DNA of 64,000 bases from Morella rubra (taxonomy: Eukaryota > Streptophyta > Magnoliopsida > Fagales > Myricaceae), in NCBI GenBank assembly GCA_003952965.2, contig CM025856.1:24437614-24501613 (forward strand). The letters run 5' to 3'. Shown in pieces: positions 22,327-37,582 of the stretch. The translations under genes and the position numbers were made by a program. Position 1 is the first letter of the stretch; each line of letters starts with the position of its first letter. Below the pieces are notes generated by a model. That model did no database searches. It saw nothing but the letters and a program-made list of their open reading frames with translations, and was not told the origin of the DNA.

Positions 22327-25300
22327 ATGGCCAGTAATCCTCAGTCCTCTGGTTCACAGGTAGCGTGCTTCTAGCTTTTGGCTTTATAACCCAAAATGTC
22401 TGACTTCTGTGAGTCCAAAAAAAAAAAAAAGAAAAAAAAAAAGAAGTAGCAATAATTCTCCTTATCTCAGCTGTATTTTGTACGGATCTCTTGTAAACCC
22501 TCACACGAACAGAAAAAAAAAAGTGTTTTCTAATTTCTTGTCATGTGTATTTCATACAACAAGTTAACTCTGGCAAAAGGTTTCATGGACAAAGGTTACA
22601 TTCCGGTACTTTGTGCTGACTATCTAGGTATCCCTGTCAATTTTATTAGCCTCCCCAGGTTATGAATAGATAATTTCCTACGTTTTAGATTGAGACTTTT
22701 TTCTTCTCTTCAGCTGAAATTAATGTGAAAGTGAACATCATGCTTTCATTTTTTCTCGAGATCATATTCAGCTGTATTGTTTGTAAAACATCATTCTATC
22801 GGTTGAAATTAATGTGAAGGTGAACATGATGCTTGGACCTTTTCTTGAGATCGTGGTCTTCTGAATTGTTTACAAACATCATTTTTTTCAAAGACAGAAA
22901 AGAATGCTGCTAGGCTCCTTTTTTGATCTGTTGAATTACTTAATCATTTCAAATGAGTCTTTGCTTTAAGAATCATTTTTACCTATCCTTCTCGCTTTAT
23001 TTAAATTTTGTTTCAAGGTTTTGTGACATTTATTTTTGCTGTATTAAATCGTTTCCTCCTTTTCTTTTGTCTCTCTCTGGATTAGCCACTTCGTCCTCCT
23101 GCAGTTGGATCGTTGGGTCCTCAAAGTTTTGGTTCATCATTATCAATGCAGGTAACTGCTTCTCATGAGCATATTTGAGGACATATATTGTCCATTCTTT
23201 TCTAAGAATTTTGAGTACCGTGACATGGGACATTTTTCTGCTGCAGTTTCGTCCAGTTGTTCCAACACAGCAAGGACAGCCATTTCTTCCATCAGCATCC
23301 CAGCAGTTTCGGCCTGTAGGTCAGGGTTTCCCCTCAAATGCTGGGATACCTGCTGGTCAAGGCCAGCAGCTACAGTTTTCTCAACCAATTCAGCAATTAC
23401 ATTCAAGGCCAAATCAGCCTAGTCATGCTACACCACCATCACAGGCTGTACAGATGCAGTATGTGCAGACAAATAGGCAGCATGCATCCATCCAACAAAG
23501 TGCTCCCCCTTTAACTAATCATATGCCTGGCTTAGCTGGCTCTGGAATACCTATCTCTTCGTCATATACTGTAAGAAATACCTATCCCTGCTTTATGCAT
23601 TTGGGTGGATATTTTGGCCTACCTTTTGCTCTTATTTACATGATTCTGTATTCTTCAGTTTGCTCCGTCTTCCTTTAGCCAGCCACCAAATAGTGTTAGT
23701 GTATCGTCCCAATTCCAGCCAATGCCTCAGATGCATGCACCTCCTCTACCTGTTGCTGGGCAACCTTGGATGTCATCTGGAAGTCAGAGTCCAGCACTTG
23801 TTACACCAGCACAGCAGACTGGCCAACAACCTTCAGTCATTCCTTCTCCAGATTCTGTAAGTGCTTGTTATTATTATTATTATTATTTTATGTTTTGGGG
23901 GAGGGCGGAGGGTTCAACCAAATTCCTTCTAATCTTTTTTCTTTCTTGACAATTCCTTGTAATTGTATGAATAAAAAAATTACTAAGGCATGTTTCTCCA
24001 TCTTTTCTTTTTTATATCTCTTTTTTGCACTTTTATGATGTGTTATGCTTTTCACGATGCTTGAAGAAAATAATTTCTTTCCAACAAACTGTTTTGAGAC
24101 GTTCATCAATGTTAAAATAATTTTTACATCATGGAAATTGTTGTGACATTTCTTGCATCACGGGCTTACTATCTACAAAGATTTTCTTTTCATTTTATTT
24201 GTTGCTTTTAGTTTTTAAGATTAAATGTTGAAGCTTTGCTTCCCCTAATTCCAAAGCACAACAGTAGACTTGCTCCTTTTGGCAGCCTTTTTCAAGTAGG
24301 CTTCTCATTGGTCGGAGGTCCAAGGGGTCCATAGGAAAACTCTATTTTTAGTACAAGGAGTCAACAACCATAGGAAAACTCTATCTTTCAGATAGGATTC
24401 TGATACTTGCTCGGTTGTAACTTTAATGAGTGTTTGTCACCTGCATCATTCTTGATCCATTCATTTATTTGCATCTGTTTTGTGAAACCTATCTAATTAT
24501 GGTCTTGGAATTTTCTATTCTGAAATTTCAGGCAACGAGTGTTCCTAGCTCTAGTCAACATTCCTCTTCTGACTGGCAAGAGCATGCATCTGCTGATGGG
24601 AAAAGGTAATTTCCTTTTAGCTTGTCTCTGTAATATGATCCAGAATGTTGACCTGATCCTTTGTCATAATAGTTCCACATTTTGTTTGGCGTTATTGTCT
24701 ATCTTTGAAATTGTTGATGGCTTTCTGTGTTCTTTTCTTGTTTGCTCAACCTCATTGATTCTTAAATTTTCCCAGATATTATTACAACAAGAGAACAAAA
24801 CAGTCTGTTTGGGAGAAGCCGGCAGAATTGATGACTCCAGTTGAGGTGATTCATATTGCTGATTGGTTGCGATTACTGTATTTGGAAGGCTCATCTCCTG
24901 TAAACATGCCATTGAAATGCCTTTCTAAACAATATATTATGTTCTATTTTATGGGTGCTGATAATTGGATTTGCATTAATCATATTTGTTTTATGCAAAT
25001 TCTCCTTTTATTTGCATGTGCTTCCACTGGTTTGTAGATGTCATGGCAAGTATGGAGAAATATAACGACTGCTCTATATGCTCACTATGAAGGCGGCGTT
25101 TCACTTTCTCAAGGCAGGCAACAATTTGTTATTTATATCTTATTTTTCATTTAGGGACAACTTTAATCCGGAAAGTGGTTGGATGTTTTGACCCCTGTCA
25201 AAAATTATTTTTGCCACCCCATCCCTGTTCTTCCTTGTTTCTCCTTAGTTGTGTCATAGGATAAGGAGTCAACATCATATCTTCTATGGCCAGTAGTTTG

Positions 25301-28300
25301 CTACTATTGTCTGCATTGTATGGTTTTGATTTTGATTTTGTTTTATAGTTTTTTAGAATCGTCTCCTTTTGTTTTTAATTGCAATTGTGTTTCAGCGAAA
25401 TGTTGTTTGCATGTTTCATCTATGTGCTCCAGATAATATCAGTATATATGCTGCCCATGATTTTGGGATATCGAAACATTTATGCATCCATCTTTTATGT
25501 TCAAATTTTTATTGATTTATTATATGGTCTTTTTTCTCCTTTTTAACATCATTCCTGCATGCTTTTGGCTGTTTATAACTTGTTTGGGATCTGGTTTCTG
25601 AAGGGTGGCTCAACAGGTACACTTAGGTGCTACCGATGTTAGAGGTAACATACGCCGGGTCAATGACACTTGCTGGTCCCCATTTTTTTGTGTTGGTGGA
25701 TTCTTCTTGTGTCAAATTGTTGAGATTTTCCTCAGGTTCTCTTGGGTTTCTTTGTGAAGGAGTGAACTGTAATTCGAGTTCTACACATACAAACCGACGA
25801 GCCTGCTCTTTTGTGTTTCCTTCTGTCCCTTAAGAGGGATGGTAGGTGCTGAAAAAGTTAAGAACCTAATGGTTACCACGAAATACAATTCAGTTCCTTT
25901 GTAGCATTAAAGAATTAGATGCTAGACTTGAAAAGAAGTTTTAAGGGAGAAATAGTTTTATAGGGTAGATGACATAATAGCATAGTGAATTGATTATATG
26001 CATGTTTATGATGCCTATATAATTTGGCCTATTGAAACTCTGCCATGTCAAGGTATTCATCTTTTTCTTCTTCATTCTTGTCTTGTACTCGGTTCTTTAG
26101 TTATCCCAGACATAGGTCAAATATGGAACTGGGTGATTTCTGTTCTTTCTAACTACGTAGATAGCTAAAGATGGTCCAATTTGGGGGTTAACTATGGGAT
26201 CTCTGAACTTTTGAAATTTTCCCATACCTTGGGAAAGTTGGTTTGAGTCATTGTCATGGTCTGTGAATAATTTGAATGGTTTGAAAGGTCAATGCTGGAC
26301 TAATGCATATCAAATACTTATATGAATTTTTGTCATGTCACTATATGTATTTTCCTCTTAAATACTATAAAATAAATAAATAATAATTGTTGGCATGTCA
26401 TGATATGTATTTTCCTCTTAATGCGCGACATATTCCCATGCTGGAGGCTGCGTCTTATACTTAACAGAAAAAAGGGTCGTTGTCTGTTAATTTCTCTTGC
26501 AATATGTGAGACATGGTTTCTGGATGGAAATTTACATGAAGATGCTGTTATTTTGCCTTAAATAAGCTTTGGGTTGTGAAGAATATGCTGTTTTTATTGA
26601 TAGTTTCTCCTCTTAGGATCTGAAATTTTTTGAAGGAGAAAAACCCTCTATCCTAAAAATAATCCTTCTTATAGTAGTAGGAAACCAAACCATCTTTGTG
26701 TTCGCCATACTAAAATTTTGTTCCCCATAATTTCAATCCATTTCCCCTTCTTTTAACGTATGGAGTTCATCATAAATAATGTTGGTTGGGTTTGTAGCAC
26801 ATAAATTTTCAGAGCTCATTCATTCAACCATGGATTGGATGACCCAGTCTTTATAGCAAAGCATACCCTTTTGATTGGTAGTTCATGAAGTTCAAAATTT
26901 AAGTATGTTCTTTTTGACCATGTCTCTCTCAATGAGAACATTCTTGATGTTTCTGCTTTGATTGTGCTGTCTTCTAACATGGTGCTGTTGCCCTGTGAAT
27001 CTTTCAGCAATCTTTTTGCTTATGCACTTTGTGTTATGTTCTGTCACCCTGGTTTTTCGTTATTCTACCCGCTGGACACTAGCCTACTTGCTCTGTCTAT
27101 TCTGGCATGTCATGTGCTTCAAAATTGACATGTGCTATTTATATTAAAGATCTGTGATTAGTTTAGAACTTACTGCTGGAATTAAGTGTCATTTTTAGCT
27201 GGTGGCATCATCAAATCTGATGATGATCCGCCGAACATTCACAGGAGTTATATATTAGGGTTATAGTTGAGTGAACCTCAGATATGGGCAAAGCATGATG
27301 AACCAAGAAGTCTCGAGGCATATTGTTAAGAGCAGTGAATTTCTATTATCATAAATAGCATTCAACCAACCATGCAACCATATGCTTTGACCCGCATCGA
27401 ACGCTGGACTGTTTGAAGATAAACGTATATTGAACCCATATAAGCTTTACTGCAAGCAGATTCTATACATTATGCACATGTAGGTTTGATATGGGGAGTC
27501 TTTAGGGTCACATGATCTCGTCCCTTCAAATGCAAAAGATAGGCCATTTACTGAAACTGGAATTCAGCAAGTATAGTACGAAAGGAAGGTAACAGGTGGC
27601 ACATAGGATTATGTAGTGGCAGATTAAAGTTGAAGGTTTCATCCGACCACAGTGTTGCCTATGTGTGCCGTTACCTGTTCTTGTTTCTTGCATATTGCCT
27701 CAAGGGATTCTATGCTTTCTTATGGAGGTTATTCAAGAATATATGTTGCTGGAGTTGCCTGCAGGATTGGTTAGTTTAATGTACTGCAACCATCTCTGAA
27801 TGCACAAGGCATTTTGGATGAATAGCTTTGATGTACTGTACAGCCATTTTTTGGGAGCCAATTGTGGCTGGTGTCGGGGAGTTTTTGAGCTAATATTGGT
27901 TGGAAAGAATATGCGGTGATCCTTGCTGAAAATAGGGTGATGTCATTTGCATTTATATAAGAATGGAGGTTGATGTTTTGTTTTTCTAGTTCTTTACGTC
28001 ATATATTGTGTTGCAAAATGCGTCTATTTGTTGTCTAAAATTAAGTGTACAGGTAAGTCTTCTATTGTTATTAATTCTCTTATCTGTTAGTATGTTCCCT
28101 TTATTTCTGCCTTAGCATGTGAACATGTGTTTAACTGACCACTTGTTTAACTTTTTTTTTTTTTCTGCAAAAACGAACACTTACCTATGCTCTGTTGGAT
28201 TTATCTACTCCTATCAATATCACTTACTCAGTTAACATTGCCCTTGTAACAGAAGGCTGATGCATCGACTGTTTGGAAGGAATATACTTCTCCAGAGGGA

Positions 28301-31300
28301 AGAAAGTGCGTTCTGTCTCTCTTTCTGTGACTAATTTTCATTTGTTATGTTGTTTCATGGTATAAGCCTTCTTGGGATCAGTTTCTATGATCCTTTTCTG
28401 TCTTACTGTTAAATCGATAATTCTTTTGAGCCATAAGTGGAGTGCTTTCACAGGTATTATTTCAACAAGGTTACAAAGGAGTCTAAATGGACAATTCCTG
28501 AGGAATTGAAGGTTTGCAATAAGTTAGATCTTTCCTTTTCTCTTTTGTGTTTTCTTTTGAGGGGTGGGGGTTTGTATCTAGCTTGGTTCTAACTTTGAGA
28601 TGCTGGCTTCCAGTTGGCTCGTGAACAGGCTCAAAAATCAGTTAGCCAGGGAACACGATCAGAAACAAGTATGAGTTCTCATGCTCCAGATGTTGTTGCT
28701 GTCTCCTCAGTTGAGGCCTTTGGGTCAACTGTCTCAGTAAGCTCCTCCACTACTTCAACAGTAACTGGGATGGCTTCAAGCCCAGTTCCTGTGACACCTG
28801 TTGTTGCGGTTTCTAACCCTACTCCGATGCCGGTTTCTGGATCATTAGCCATTTCTGGTGCACAGTCTGCTGTGTTATCAAGTGCACCTGGCATTCCATA
28901 TCATGCTCTAGCTGCTGCTTCTCCACCTTCATCTGTTTCAGGAAATACTGGAGTTCCTGCTGCTTCATCGAATGCCAACCCGGCATCAATGTATGGACTT
29001 ACTTTGTTCCTTTACATCGTCAAATTGTGTTGGATTTTTTTTATTAATTCTACTTTTATTGATGTGGAGAGATGCATTTGGTTTGAATTCTGCCTTATGT
29101 ATCTTCAACTATCGCAGGAGCCACTCTGAAAACATTGTGTCTCAAGACTTTCAAGGTTCTACGGATGGAGCTTCGTTACAGGATATTGAGGTATGGCTAG
29201 TGTCTTCAGCAGATGTTTCTGGAAGTCTTTGATAGGGCTAGTAATTTCAATAATGGCCAGGATTCCCCTGCATGCAGCTTGCATATTTATTAGGAGAAAA
29301 GCAAGATTTCGTTTTCACACAAAGTTCTTGTCATCTGAAATTTGTGCACAACAATATTTTTCTAGGCTCAGGTTACTGTTTAAAACTGGATTACTCTTGG
29401 CTAGCCCATCTGCAAAACACATTTACAACCTTGTCAAAGTTAGGTGCAACAACAGATACTCGTTTGCTTTCTTGTCATGTTCTGTGGTGTCCCTGACAGG
29501 AAGCGAAGAAAGGGATGGCAGTTGCTGGGAAAATTAATGTGACTTCTTTAGAGGAAAAAGCTCTTGATGATGAACCTTTGATATATGCCAATAAACTGGT
29601 ATTGACCTATAATTTTACGCATGATTGAATTTAGTTATGGAGAACTGCAAAGCTGTGGTGTTATCGTCATCATCCTAATCCTTAGACCATCATCTGTCTC
29701 CATTGAATTATTTTGATTTTCTCTTGCGCTCAGGAGGCTAAAAATGCATTCAAAGGTCTGCTGGAATCTGTTAATGTGCAGTCCGATTGGACTTGGGAAC
29801 AGGTTGTGTGGCTATGCCTTTCCTGTTTTGATCTGTTCTCACTTGTTTCTTAATTCTTATTAATGATGTTCAAAACTTTAACGGCAGGCAATGAGAGAGA
29901 TAATTAATGACAAAAGATATGGGGCTTTGAAAACACTTGGTGAGCGGAAGCAAGCATTTAATGAGGTAAGCCTTGTGTACTGCTTCTGTGGATGTGTGTA
30001 TCAAATTTTTTTTTTTTTGCATAAATGGATTTGTTTTCACAATCACTCGGGCATAAATGATTTTATCTTTACTTGCTTTTTAATTTCTGTTTATACATTA
30101 CGCAATCTTCCATCTTTTTGTGACACAAAATTGGTTTTATTGGTTATTTTCAGTACTTAGGTCAAAGGAAGAAACTGGAAGCTGAGGACAGGCGCATGAG
30201 GCAGATAAAGGCTCGGGAAGAATTCAAGAAGATGTTGGAAGTATGTTGTGTGAAGTCCATAATGTCTTTTGCACTGTTCCTTTACATATGGTTGGTTGAT
30301 ATGATGTTTTTTTCCCTCCCTTAACATACATTTTTTTTGGTTCCTGTGTGATGTCTTTGCAGGAGTCCAAGGAACTCACATCATCTACCAGATGGAGGTT
30401 CATGCCTTTCCCTGTACTATAAAAATGTTGACTTGAAGTGTTGCTCTACATATTGTAGCTTTTTTTCCCTCATCTTAGGCTGCAAGCAAAATTTCTAAGA
30501 TTTTCTAACTGAAGTGTTCTCCCTGATCAGCAAAGCAGTTAGTATGTTCGAAAATGATGAACGATTCAAGGCGGTTGAACGAACTAGAGACCGGGAGGAT
30601 CTTTTTGAAAGCTACAAGGTGGAACTTGAGAGGACGGTAAGAAACTGCTATGTCATTTGTTCCTTAATTGGCTCTCATACTTAGTTCCAGATCTTTGATG
30701 ACCAAGTAGTTCCAAAGGAGGGAAACAATCTTGTATGACTATGTTGAAGTTGCATAAATGGGCAAGTGGTCTTTGTTTCCTATTTATTTTTCTTACTCTG
30801 TTGGATTGGGTTCAAAATCCAACTATTTTCCATATGCTTGCTAGTTAATGAATTTGTGAATCAAATGCAAAACTCCAAAATTTTGTCTCCCTGCAGGCTC
30901 CCCCTCCTTAGGATGGTTGTTGGGGGGGGGGGGGGTGGTTAAGTGGGGTAGGCTGAATATGCTGGCTTTGTAAATTATATCGTAATGTGAACCTACTCTT
31001 CTCTGTGCAAACCTCCAAACAGTAATCTTTTTACTCTGCGGGCCTACTATTACTTGGCTTTGTTAATTCTGTTATAATTTGGAACTTCTTTTCTTTCGTA
31101 CTATATGTCAATATTAGCTCCATGTTTATCTCTTTTATCAAACTCCTAGTAATTCGTCTGTTTTAGCTGTCCCATATAGTTAAGGGACTCCCACTAAGAG
31201 CTAGGATGTTCTGAAAACAGCGTTAGAACTAGATAGAGACACGAGGAATTCTGGGTTATGTCCTTTGGGTTGACTAATGACCCAGTTGCATATGGATTTC

Positions 31301-34300
31301 CTAAATTAGGTATTTCGAGAATAATTGGATTACCTTGTGATAATGTTCATATATTAAACCTTGATTACTCCAAAGAAGAGCATTATTTGAGTTGTTTTGG
31401 TGGACCGTAAGATCTGATTTCTTCTGGATTGAGGTTTTTGTTTGTGTGTGGTTTTGCCTGGATAATAGGCCGAGTTGTTACCATGAGGAATCTATTCACA
31501 ACCAGTCAATCTTTTTTACAAATAGCCTCCTTCAGATTGTATAATGTTGGTTTCCACTGATATGATGAACACTTAAGATTTTACCTGAAACTCTGTGCCT
31601 TTTTAGAAGCAATCTTGTTTATTGATTGTCTAGGAGCAATGTTCCCTTTAGCTCAGAGTTACTAAGAAGGAACTTACCTGCTACATGTTTGCTTCTGCCT
31701 TTCAAACTATTTGATCATCTTCCAACTTGCCATGACAGAACTGGCTACAAGTTTACCAGCTCTCTGCCAGCATCAAGTGCTATTAGTTCATAGCTCTGTC
31801 TAACCTATGTCCAAGTCTATCTCATTATTCTTTTCCAGCTTGCCAGTCGTTTCTTGAACTTTTCATGCCTATAGCAGACACGAACCGTGCTTGGACGTCC
31901 AGAACTCTTGTTTTGTGTCATAGGGCTTGTAAAGTATGAAAAATTGAACAAGAAACCAGCATTGAATGCACGTCAGTAAGATATATAATTGTTTTCTAAA
32001 ATCATAGGTAATGCATACACCCCATAAACGTGTATGTGAAATTTCCTCTTGATGAACATTCTTTTAGTTCACGATGAGGTGAACTGGTCAAATGAGAAGG
32101 CAAGTCAATGAAAACTCATTCCCAACCACAAGTGTTATTAATCCTTAAGAATTCTGGTATGGAAGCTACGGGATAACAATGCTTTCTGGGTAATGCAATT
32201 ACCTAGATGAAACTGACGTATCTAAATGCTGGTTTTATGGATTGAGAAAGATGCTTTTTCCAAACTTCCTGCTTATGCTTTGGGTCATGAAGAGGCTGTC
32301 TTGGTTGTGCATCATAAGTCTTCCATCCTTATCACCATGTTGGGTTATTCTCACTTACTTAAGGTTTGGTGGATGGGAGCTCACAGTTTCGAGCATCAGG
32401 GCATTATGCTAAGGGGAAGAGACTTATGTCGATGACTTCCTAACTCTATCCTCGGTGGGTGTGGGAATAGGCTGTGGCTTGGACTATCTTAGGGGAGTGC
32501 TTGCAGTTACTTCATCTAACCCCCTCGTCCTTTTTCCCATGAGGAAAGACACCACTAATGACTATTTTACTGAACCCATATTCTGGTAAAAAAGGGAACA
32601 ATCTGTTTAAGGATTGAGTTGACCTTATTTGTCAGCATTTTTGTGCCATTCCCTTCTCATGTGCATATTTGGGCTGGTGTATTATATGGCCCTGAAAAAA
32701 AGTTCTTTCTATGTATGCCTTGATGTGTGAATGCAGGAGAAAGAGAAGGCTGCAGAGGAGCACAGACTGAATATAGCAGAATACAGGAAATTTTTGGAAT
32801 CCTGCGATTTCATTAAGGTATATTGTGAATAATGTGATATACACGAACAAGTTACGTTGATTTTTCTTTTCTAGACATGATTTGTTTTTTGTTGTAGGCA
32901 CATAGCCACTGGAGAAAAGTTCAAGATCGCTTAGAAGATGATGAAAGATGTTCACGTCTTGAAAAATTGGACCGTTTGCTTATTTTCCAGGTATTTTTTT
33001 TTCTCATTTTTGCTTCATCAGATCTACTGGACGTATATGTTGATATATGTTATGGCAGGACTATATACATGAGCTGGAGAAGGAAGAAGAGGAGCAAAAG
33101 AAGTTACAGAAGGTAGAATCCATCTTGATGATCATTGAAGTTTATTATAGTAGATGTTCTCATTTTTATTTGTGTCCACATATAAGGAGCAATTGAGGCG
33201 GGCTGATCGGAAGAACCGTGATGAGTTTCGCAAACTGATGGAAGGACATGTTGCTGCTGGCATTCTCATGGCTAAAACCTACTGGCGTGATTATTGCTTA
33301 AAGGTATCCTACGTGGTTCCTTAAGTTATGAAACAAATCTGTAAAAGAGTTCCTTAAAGACAAAAAGGGGCGAACAAAAACTGTCTCTGGACTAGACATT
33401 GGTTCTTTTGTTTAGTGGTTTTTCTATGTGCATAGGTTAAGGATTTGCCTCAATATCAAGCAGTTGCATTAAACATATCTGGTTCCACACCAAAGGATTT
33501 ATTTGAGGATGTTACTGAAGAATTAGAGAAACAGGTAAAATTCTCGCTTTTAATTTTGAATGTCTTGTTGATTTGTGCTCTCTTTGTTGGAAAATGAAAA
33601 TTAACTATTCAGGGAGATTGTGACCTCATTTTTTCTAAGCAAGATTGCCAAATTAGCTCTTTTAAGTTATAATCCTGCATCTGAAAGTTACTAGAGTCTT
33701 CTCGCCAATAACTATAGTACTTTCTTGAGCTACAACATTGACTAGGGTATGATAACTTGCTAAACTACCTCTTGATGTGGGTAATCCTATTCAATGTCCT
33801 TTAGTTAGTTAAATTTTGTGTCCTTTTTTGTCAATGATAAAATATTATTATAATATGGAATTTTTTTTTTGGCATTTTTATTCATTTAGTCCATTGTTGT
33901 TTGGGGTTTTGGGATATTGGAAGTAGGTTCAGTTTTGTGCCATTTGATTAGCTGTTCTTGTTGGTTGTGTAGTCATGGTTTATCACTACTGCTACTTTTA
34001 CTACTACGGCCATTATCAATTTCTTATCGATCACATCCGGAGATTTGATCATCCATGCTTCTTGTTATATTGATAATCTTTATGTTATTAATCTCACTTG
34101 ATGTTGTTTCAGGCCGCTACAGAAAATGTAATTGTATGTTGAAATACTTCTAATTTGAAGGGTGATATTAAATATTATAGTGGATGTCTTAGATGCATTC
34201 TTAAAAAATAAAAGGGGAATCCGCGTGATTCCTTTTATTTGTGGTTGATTAACTTATGTAGTACTTGGTGTTTTGCCTGAGCTTATTAAAAGCTGTGTGG

Positions 34301-37300
34301 ATTATCGATAGATATCTCTAACATTGATCATTTAACATGTTGACAGTATCACGATGACAAAACACGTGTGAAGGATGCAATGAAATTGGGGAAGGTAGGA
34401 TGTTATAGACTTGTTATGGTGTACTCCCTTTGCATGTTTAATTCTGACTGCATTTTCTGCAGTTTACCCTGATGTCAACATCAACATTTGAAGACTTTAA
34501 GGCAGCTATTCTTGAAGATGTTGGTTCCCCTCCGATATCAGATATCAACTTAAAGGTACCTACCAATGAAAAGAAAAAAGTTTGGTGTTGTTAATATTGT
34601 TCTTTGTGATGTCTGTCGCCTTTGAAAATCTGGAATATTAGTTGGTCAATTAAGAGGTGTGGTTTGAGAGTGTTGGATCTCTGTCATTTTGATGGACTAT
34701 AATATTGAATGAAATAGATTCACATTTAGAGGAGATTTTCAAGTTCCCTGAAAATGATGTCCTCCTTGTGCTGGAAATTTTTTCCCGGATGGCCATTGTT
34801 CCTGTGACAGCTTTTATTTTATTTGTTCCTGTGACAGCTTTTATTTTATTTTCTTCTACCCGTCTAACCAGAAGCTGGCTATTGTTCCTATGACAGCTTT
34901 TATTTTATTTTCTTCTACTCGTCTAACCAGAAGCTGGCTACCCTATGTTTAATTGGAAAAGTCACATTTCTGCAAAGATAAAAAAGATCCTTGGCTTTTT
35001 TTGGAGGAATAATTGTCTCTAATCAAGGTTACAGATGATGCTGTCTGAGTCTTCCTAGATTAGTGTCAGTTTAAATAAACAAAAAACACTTTTGTTGTTG
35101 AAGGCTTTTGAGTTACAAATCCCGGCTCAAAGATATTGTTTCGTGCTACCATCATGGTGTTTAAATCATCTGTTGCTCTTTGGTGTCCAACTGACTTTTA
35201 AGTTCTTTGGTTCGTGAGACATGGGACCCCTATGGTGCCAAATGTGCTGAGCACTGACAAATACATGCAATGTTGTCTTTTTGGTTAGTCCTAAGTGATT
35301 TTGTTGAAGATTAGTAAATGCAGGAAGATGTGCAATTTCATGCTAGATACAAAACTTAATGTCTCTTTATTGACTACTCTTGTGCGTAAAAGATAAGTAG
35401 GAACACCGAATGCAAAAACATGGTATAAATAATAAAATTAAGGCTGTGTTTGCTGTCACGTAAAATAAGAAAAAAATAATATTTTCACCTGTAAATATTT
35501 TCCTAGAAAATTATCAATTTTCAGAGTTTGGCTGATGTCTTGAGACAGGTATGATTTTTTTTTTTTGGGTGTTTGGTCTTATTTGTCACTGAGAGTCTTA
35601 TTTTTTCCTGCCATATGTCACTAAGAATCTGTTTTTCAGTTGTTTGACAATTTTCATGAATGCTTTACATGGAACCTTTCTACTTCAGCACCAATTCCGT
35701 CCATCCATTGTGGGAGTGACTGACATGGAGAGGGCTTTTTATCGTTCTGTTGACTCAGCCCAGAAATCCTTGCAATTGTCATCTTGTCAAGTTGAATCCT
35801 TATTGTGATTATTAAGCATGCCTGATATGGAGTCTATGGATGAAGCTTGTTTGCACGATGTGTTGAATTAAAATTTAATCCTACTTCACTTCTTTGAAGT
35901 TCGTGTTTGAGGAATTATTGGAGAGGGCCAAGGAGAAGGAGGAGAAGGAAGCTAGAAAGCGTCAACGTCTTGCGGATGACTTTACTAAGCTATTGCAAAC
36001 ATTCAAGGTATTTTGAGACCATTGTTCAATGCGACATAGATTTATTTTCATTTATAACTTTGGTGGATTGATTTAACCATCCGAACTAAGTTCTGATTGC
36101 TGTGCTGCTTTATAGGACATTACTGCATCTTCTAATTGGGAGGATTGCAGACCGCTTTTTGAAGAGAGCCAAGAATATAGGTACAGCAACCGCCCTCCCC
36201 CCCCTTTCTCTTACTTTTCTGGAACATGTTTTCAGTTTTTGGATATCTTCTGCTCCGATCCTAGCATTTTTTGTCTTTCCATTTTTGGACTTACTTTGAT
36301 CTTTGTTCAGATCAATTGGGGAGGAAAGCTTTCGGAGGGAGATATTCGAGGAATACATTGTGCAGTTACAGGAAAAGGTGAAGGAGAAGGAGCGCAAACG
36401 TGAGGAGGAGAAGGTATGCAGTTCGTGTCAACATATATAGGTCATTGGAGTCCTGGCACATGTGCTTTTGAAACAGGATAATTGGAATGTCTAGGATGAT
36501 CTTTATTTGGAAATTTTGCCTACTTTGTAGCATCTCTGCCCTATGTACGTGGGCGTTATTTCCCATTCCAAACACTTAGGAACCTTAAATTGTTATGATT
36601 CTTTGCCTTCTTGTCATTACTATGAAAATAAAACTACCAAACTCACATTATAAGGTGTGAAAACTCTTGAATAATGTCCATTTAGCTCTTTCTAGTGCCT
36701 AATTTAAGAGAAGAATCTTACAGTGTTACAGAAAACGGGATTATGAAGTGCCTGCATGTCATTGCTGGGTTTCTTTTTCTCTGGTTACTCTCATTTCTTG
36801 CTCCAAGTCATCTTCTGTTTTTGTAAAAATCTGTGCTGTTGTGTTTGTTTTTACATTGAACATTGTTGTGCCGATCAATAAAATGACATAAATAAGGATT
36901 AAGATTGAGCACCATTTTCACCTCTTACTCTTAAGATATCTAGGAATCAGAGCCTCTGTTTTTGGGAAATTTTCACCTCTGTTTTTGAAGCACTAATAGA
37001 AAGATCATAATCCTTTGCAGGCCAAAAAAGAGAAAGAGAGAGAGGAGAAAGAGAAGCGGAAGGAGAAAGAAAGAAAGGAGAAGGAGAAGGAAAAGGAAAA
37101 GGAACGTGAAAGAGAAAAGGGAAAGGAACGATCTAGGAAGGATGAAACAGATAGTGAGAATGTAGATGCAACTGACAGTCATGGCCATAAAGAGGACAAG
37201 AAAAGAGAAAAGGACAGAGATCGGAAACACCGCAAGAGACATCAAAGTGCCACAGATGATGTTAGTTCTGATAAGGATGAGATAGAAGAGTCAAAGAAAC

Positions 37301-37582
37301 CACGTAGACACGGCGGTGACCGCAAAAAGTCACGAAAGGTAGGGTTTTTTTTTTTTTTTTTTCCATTTTTTTGTTTTGATTTGTGAATTATTTATTCTAT
37401 AGACTTGCTTGAAGAAGGTTTTTACTGTTCGTGATGTGTCTTTGCAGCATGCATATTCACCTGAATCAGAGAGTGAAATCCGGCACAAAAGACACAAAAG
37501 AGATCACAGGGATGGTTCCCGTAGAAGTGGATATGAGGAACTTGAAGATGGCGAGCTTGGTGAGGATGGGGAAATCGAGTAG
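22327..37582 (+). CDS. pre-mRNA-processing protein 40 (PRP40A/B-like)
   Basis: U1 snRNP-associated splicing factor that bridges the 5' splice site with branch-point factors; plant homologues also bind the RNA polymerase II CTD. Twenty-eight coding exons keep one frame (1037 aa): 22327-22359, 23086-23151, 23247-23570, 23659-23856, 24532-24605, 24776-24845, 28253-28305, 28454-28511, 28614-28990, 29118-29190, 29500-29598, 29734-29802, 29888-29965, 30154-30240, 30363-30397, 30531-30636, 32737-32817, 32898-32990, 33059-33112, 33187-33303, 33436-33534, 34347-34394, 34463-34555, 35900-36007, 36116-36180, 36311-36413, 37021-37338, 37448-37582. The N terminus is Gln/Pro-rich. WW1 is at about residues 221-250 ([19 protein letters not shown]) and WW2 at about 260-290 ([17 protein letters not shown]). 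The FF repeats start near 476 ([19 protein letters not shown]). A Lys/Glu/Arg-rich tail covers about 888-993. Length and order match the family. The assignment to copy A or B is open. Confidence 0.93.
22713..22883 (+). repeat. tandem duplication in PRP40 intron
   Basis: Two units of about 88 bp (from 22713 and from 22802) share TGAAATTAATGTGAA, GTGAACAT.ATGCTT, GAGATC and TTGTTT.CAAACATCATT. They are diverged but collinear and lie in the first coding intron. Confidence 0.7.
30922..30935 (+). repeat. G14 homopolymer run in PRP40 intron
   Basis: Fourteen G residues in the 2.1-kb intron 30637-32736. Apart from this run the intron has no recognised feature. Confidence 0.75.
34797..34940 (+). repeat. 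tandem repeat in PRP40 intron
   Basis: The unit GTTCCTGTGACAGCTTTTAT occurs three times (the third with one change). A larger unit of about 65 bp that includes GTCTAACCAGAAGCTGGCTA occurs twice. The array is in the intron between 34556 and 35899. Confidence 0.85.

Noticed and set aside
36973..37245. Hydrophobic Leu/Phe-rich minus-strand frame
   Set aside because: It is the antisense of the Lys/Glu-rich tail exon of PRP40.
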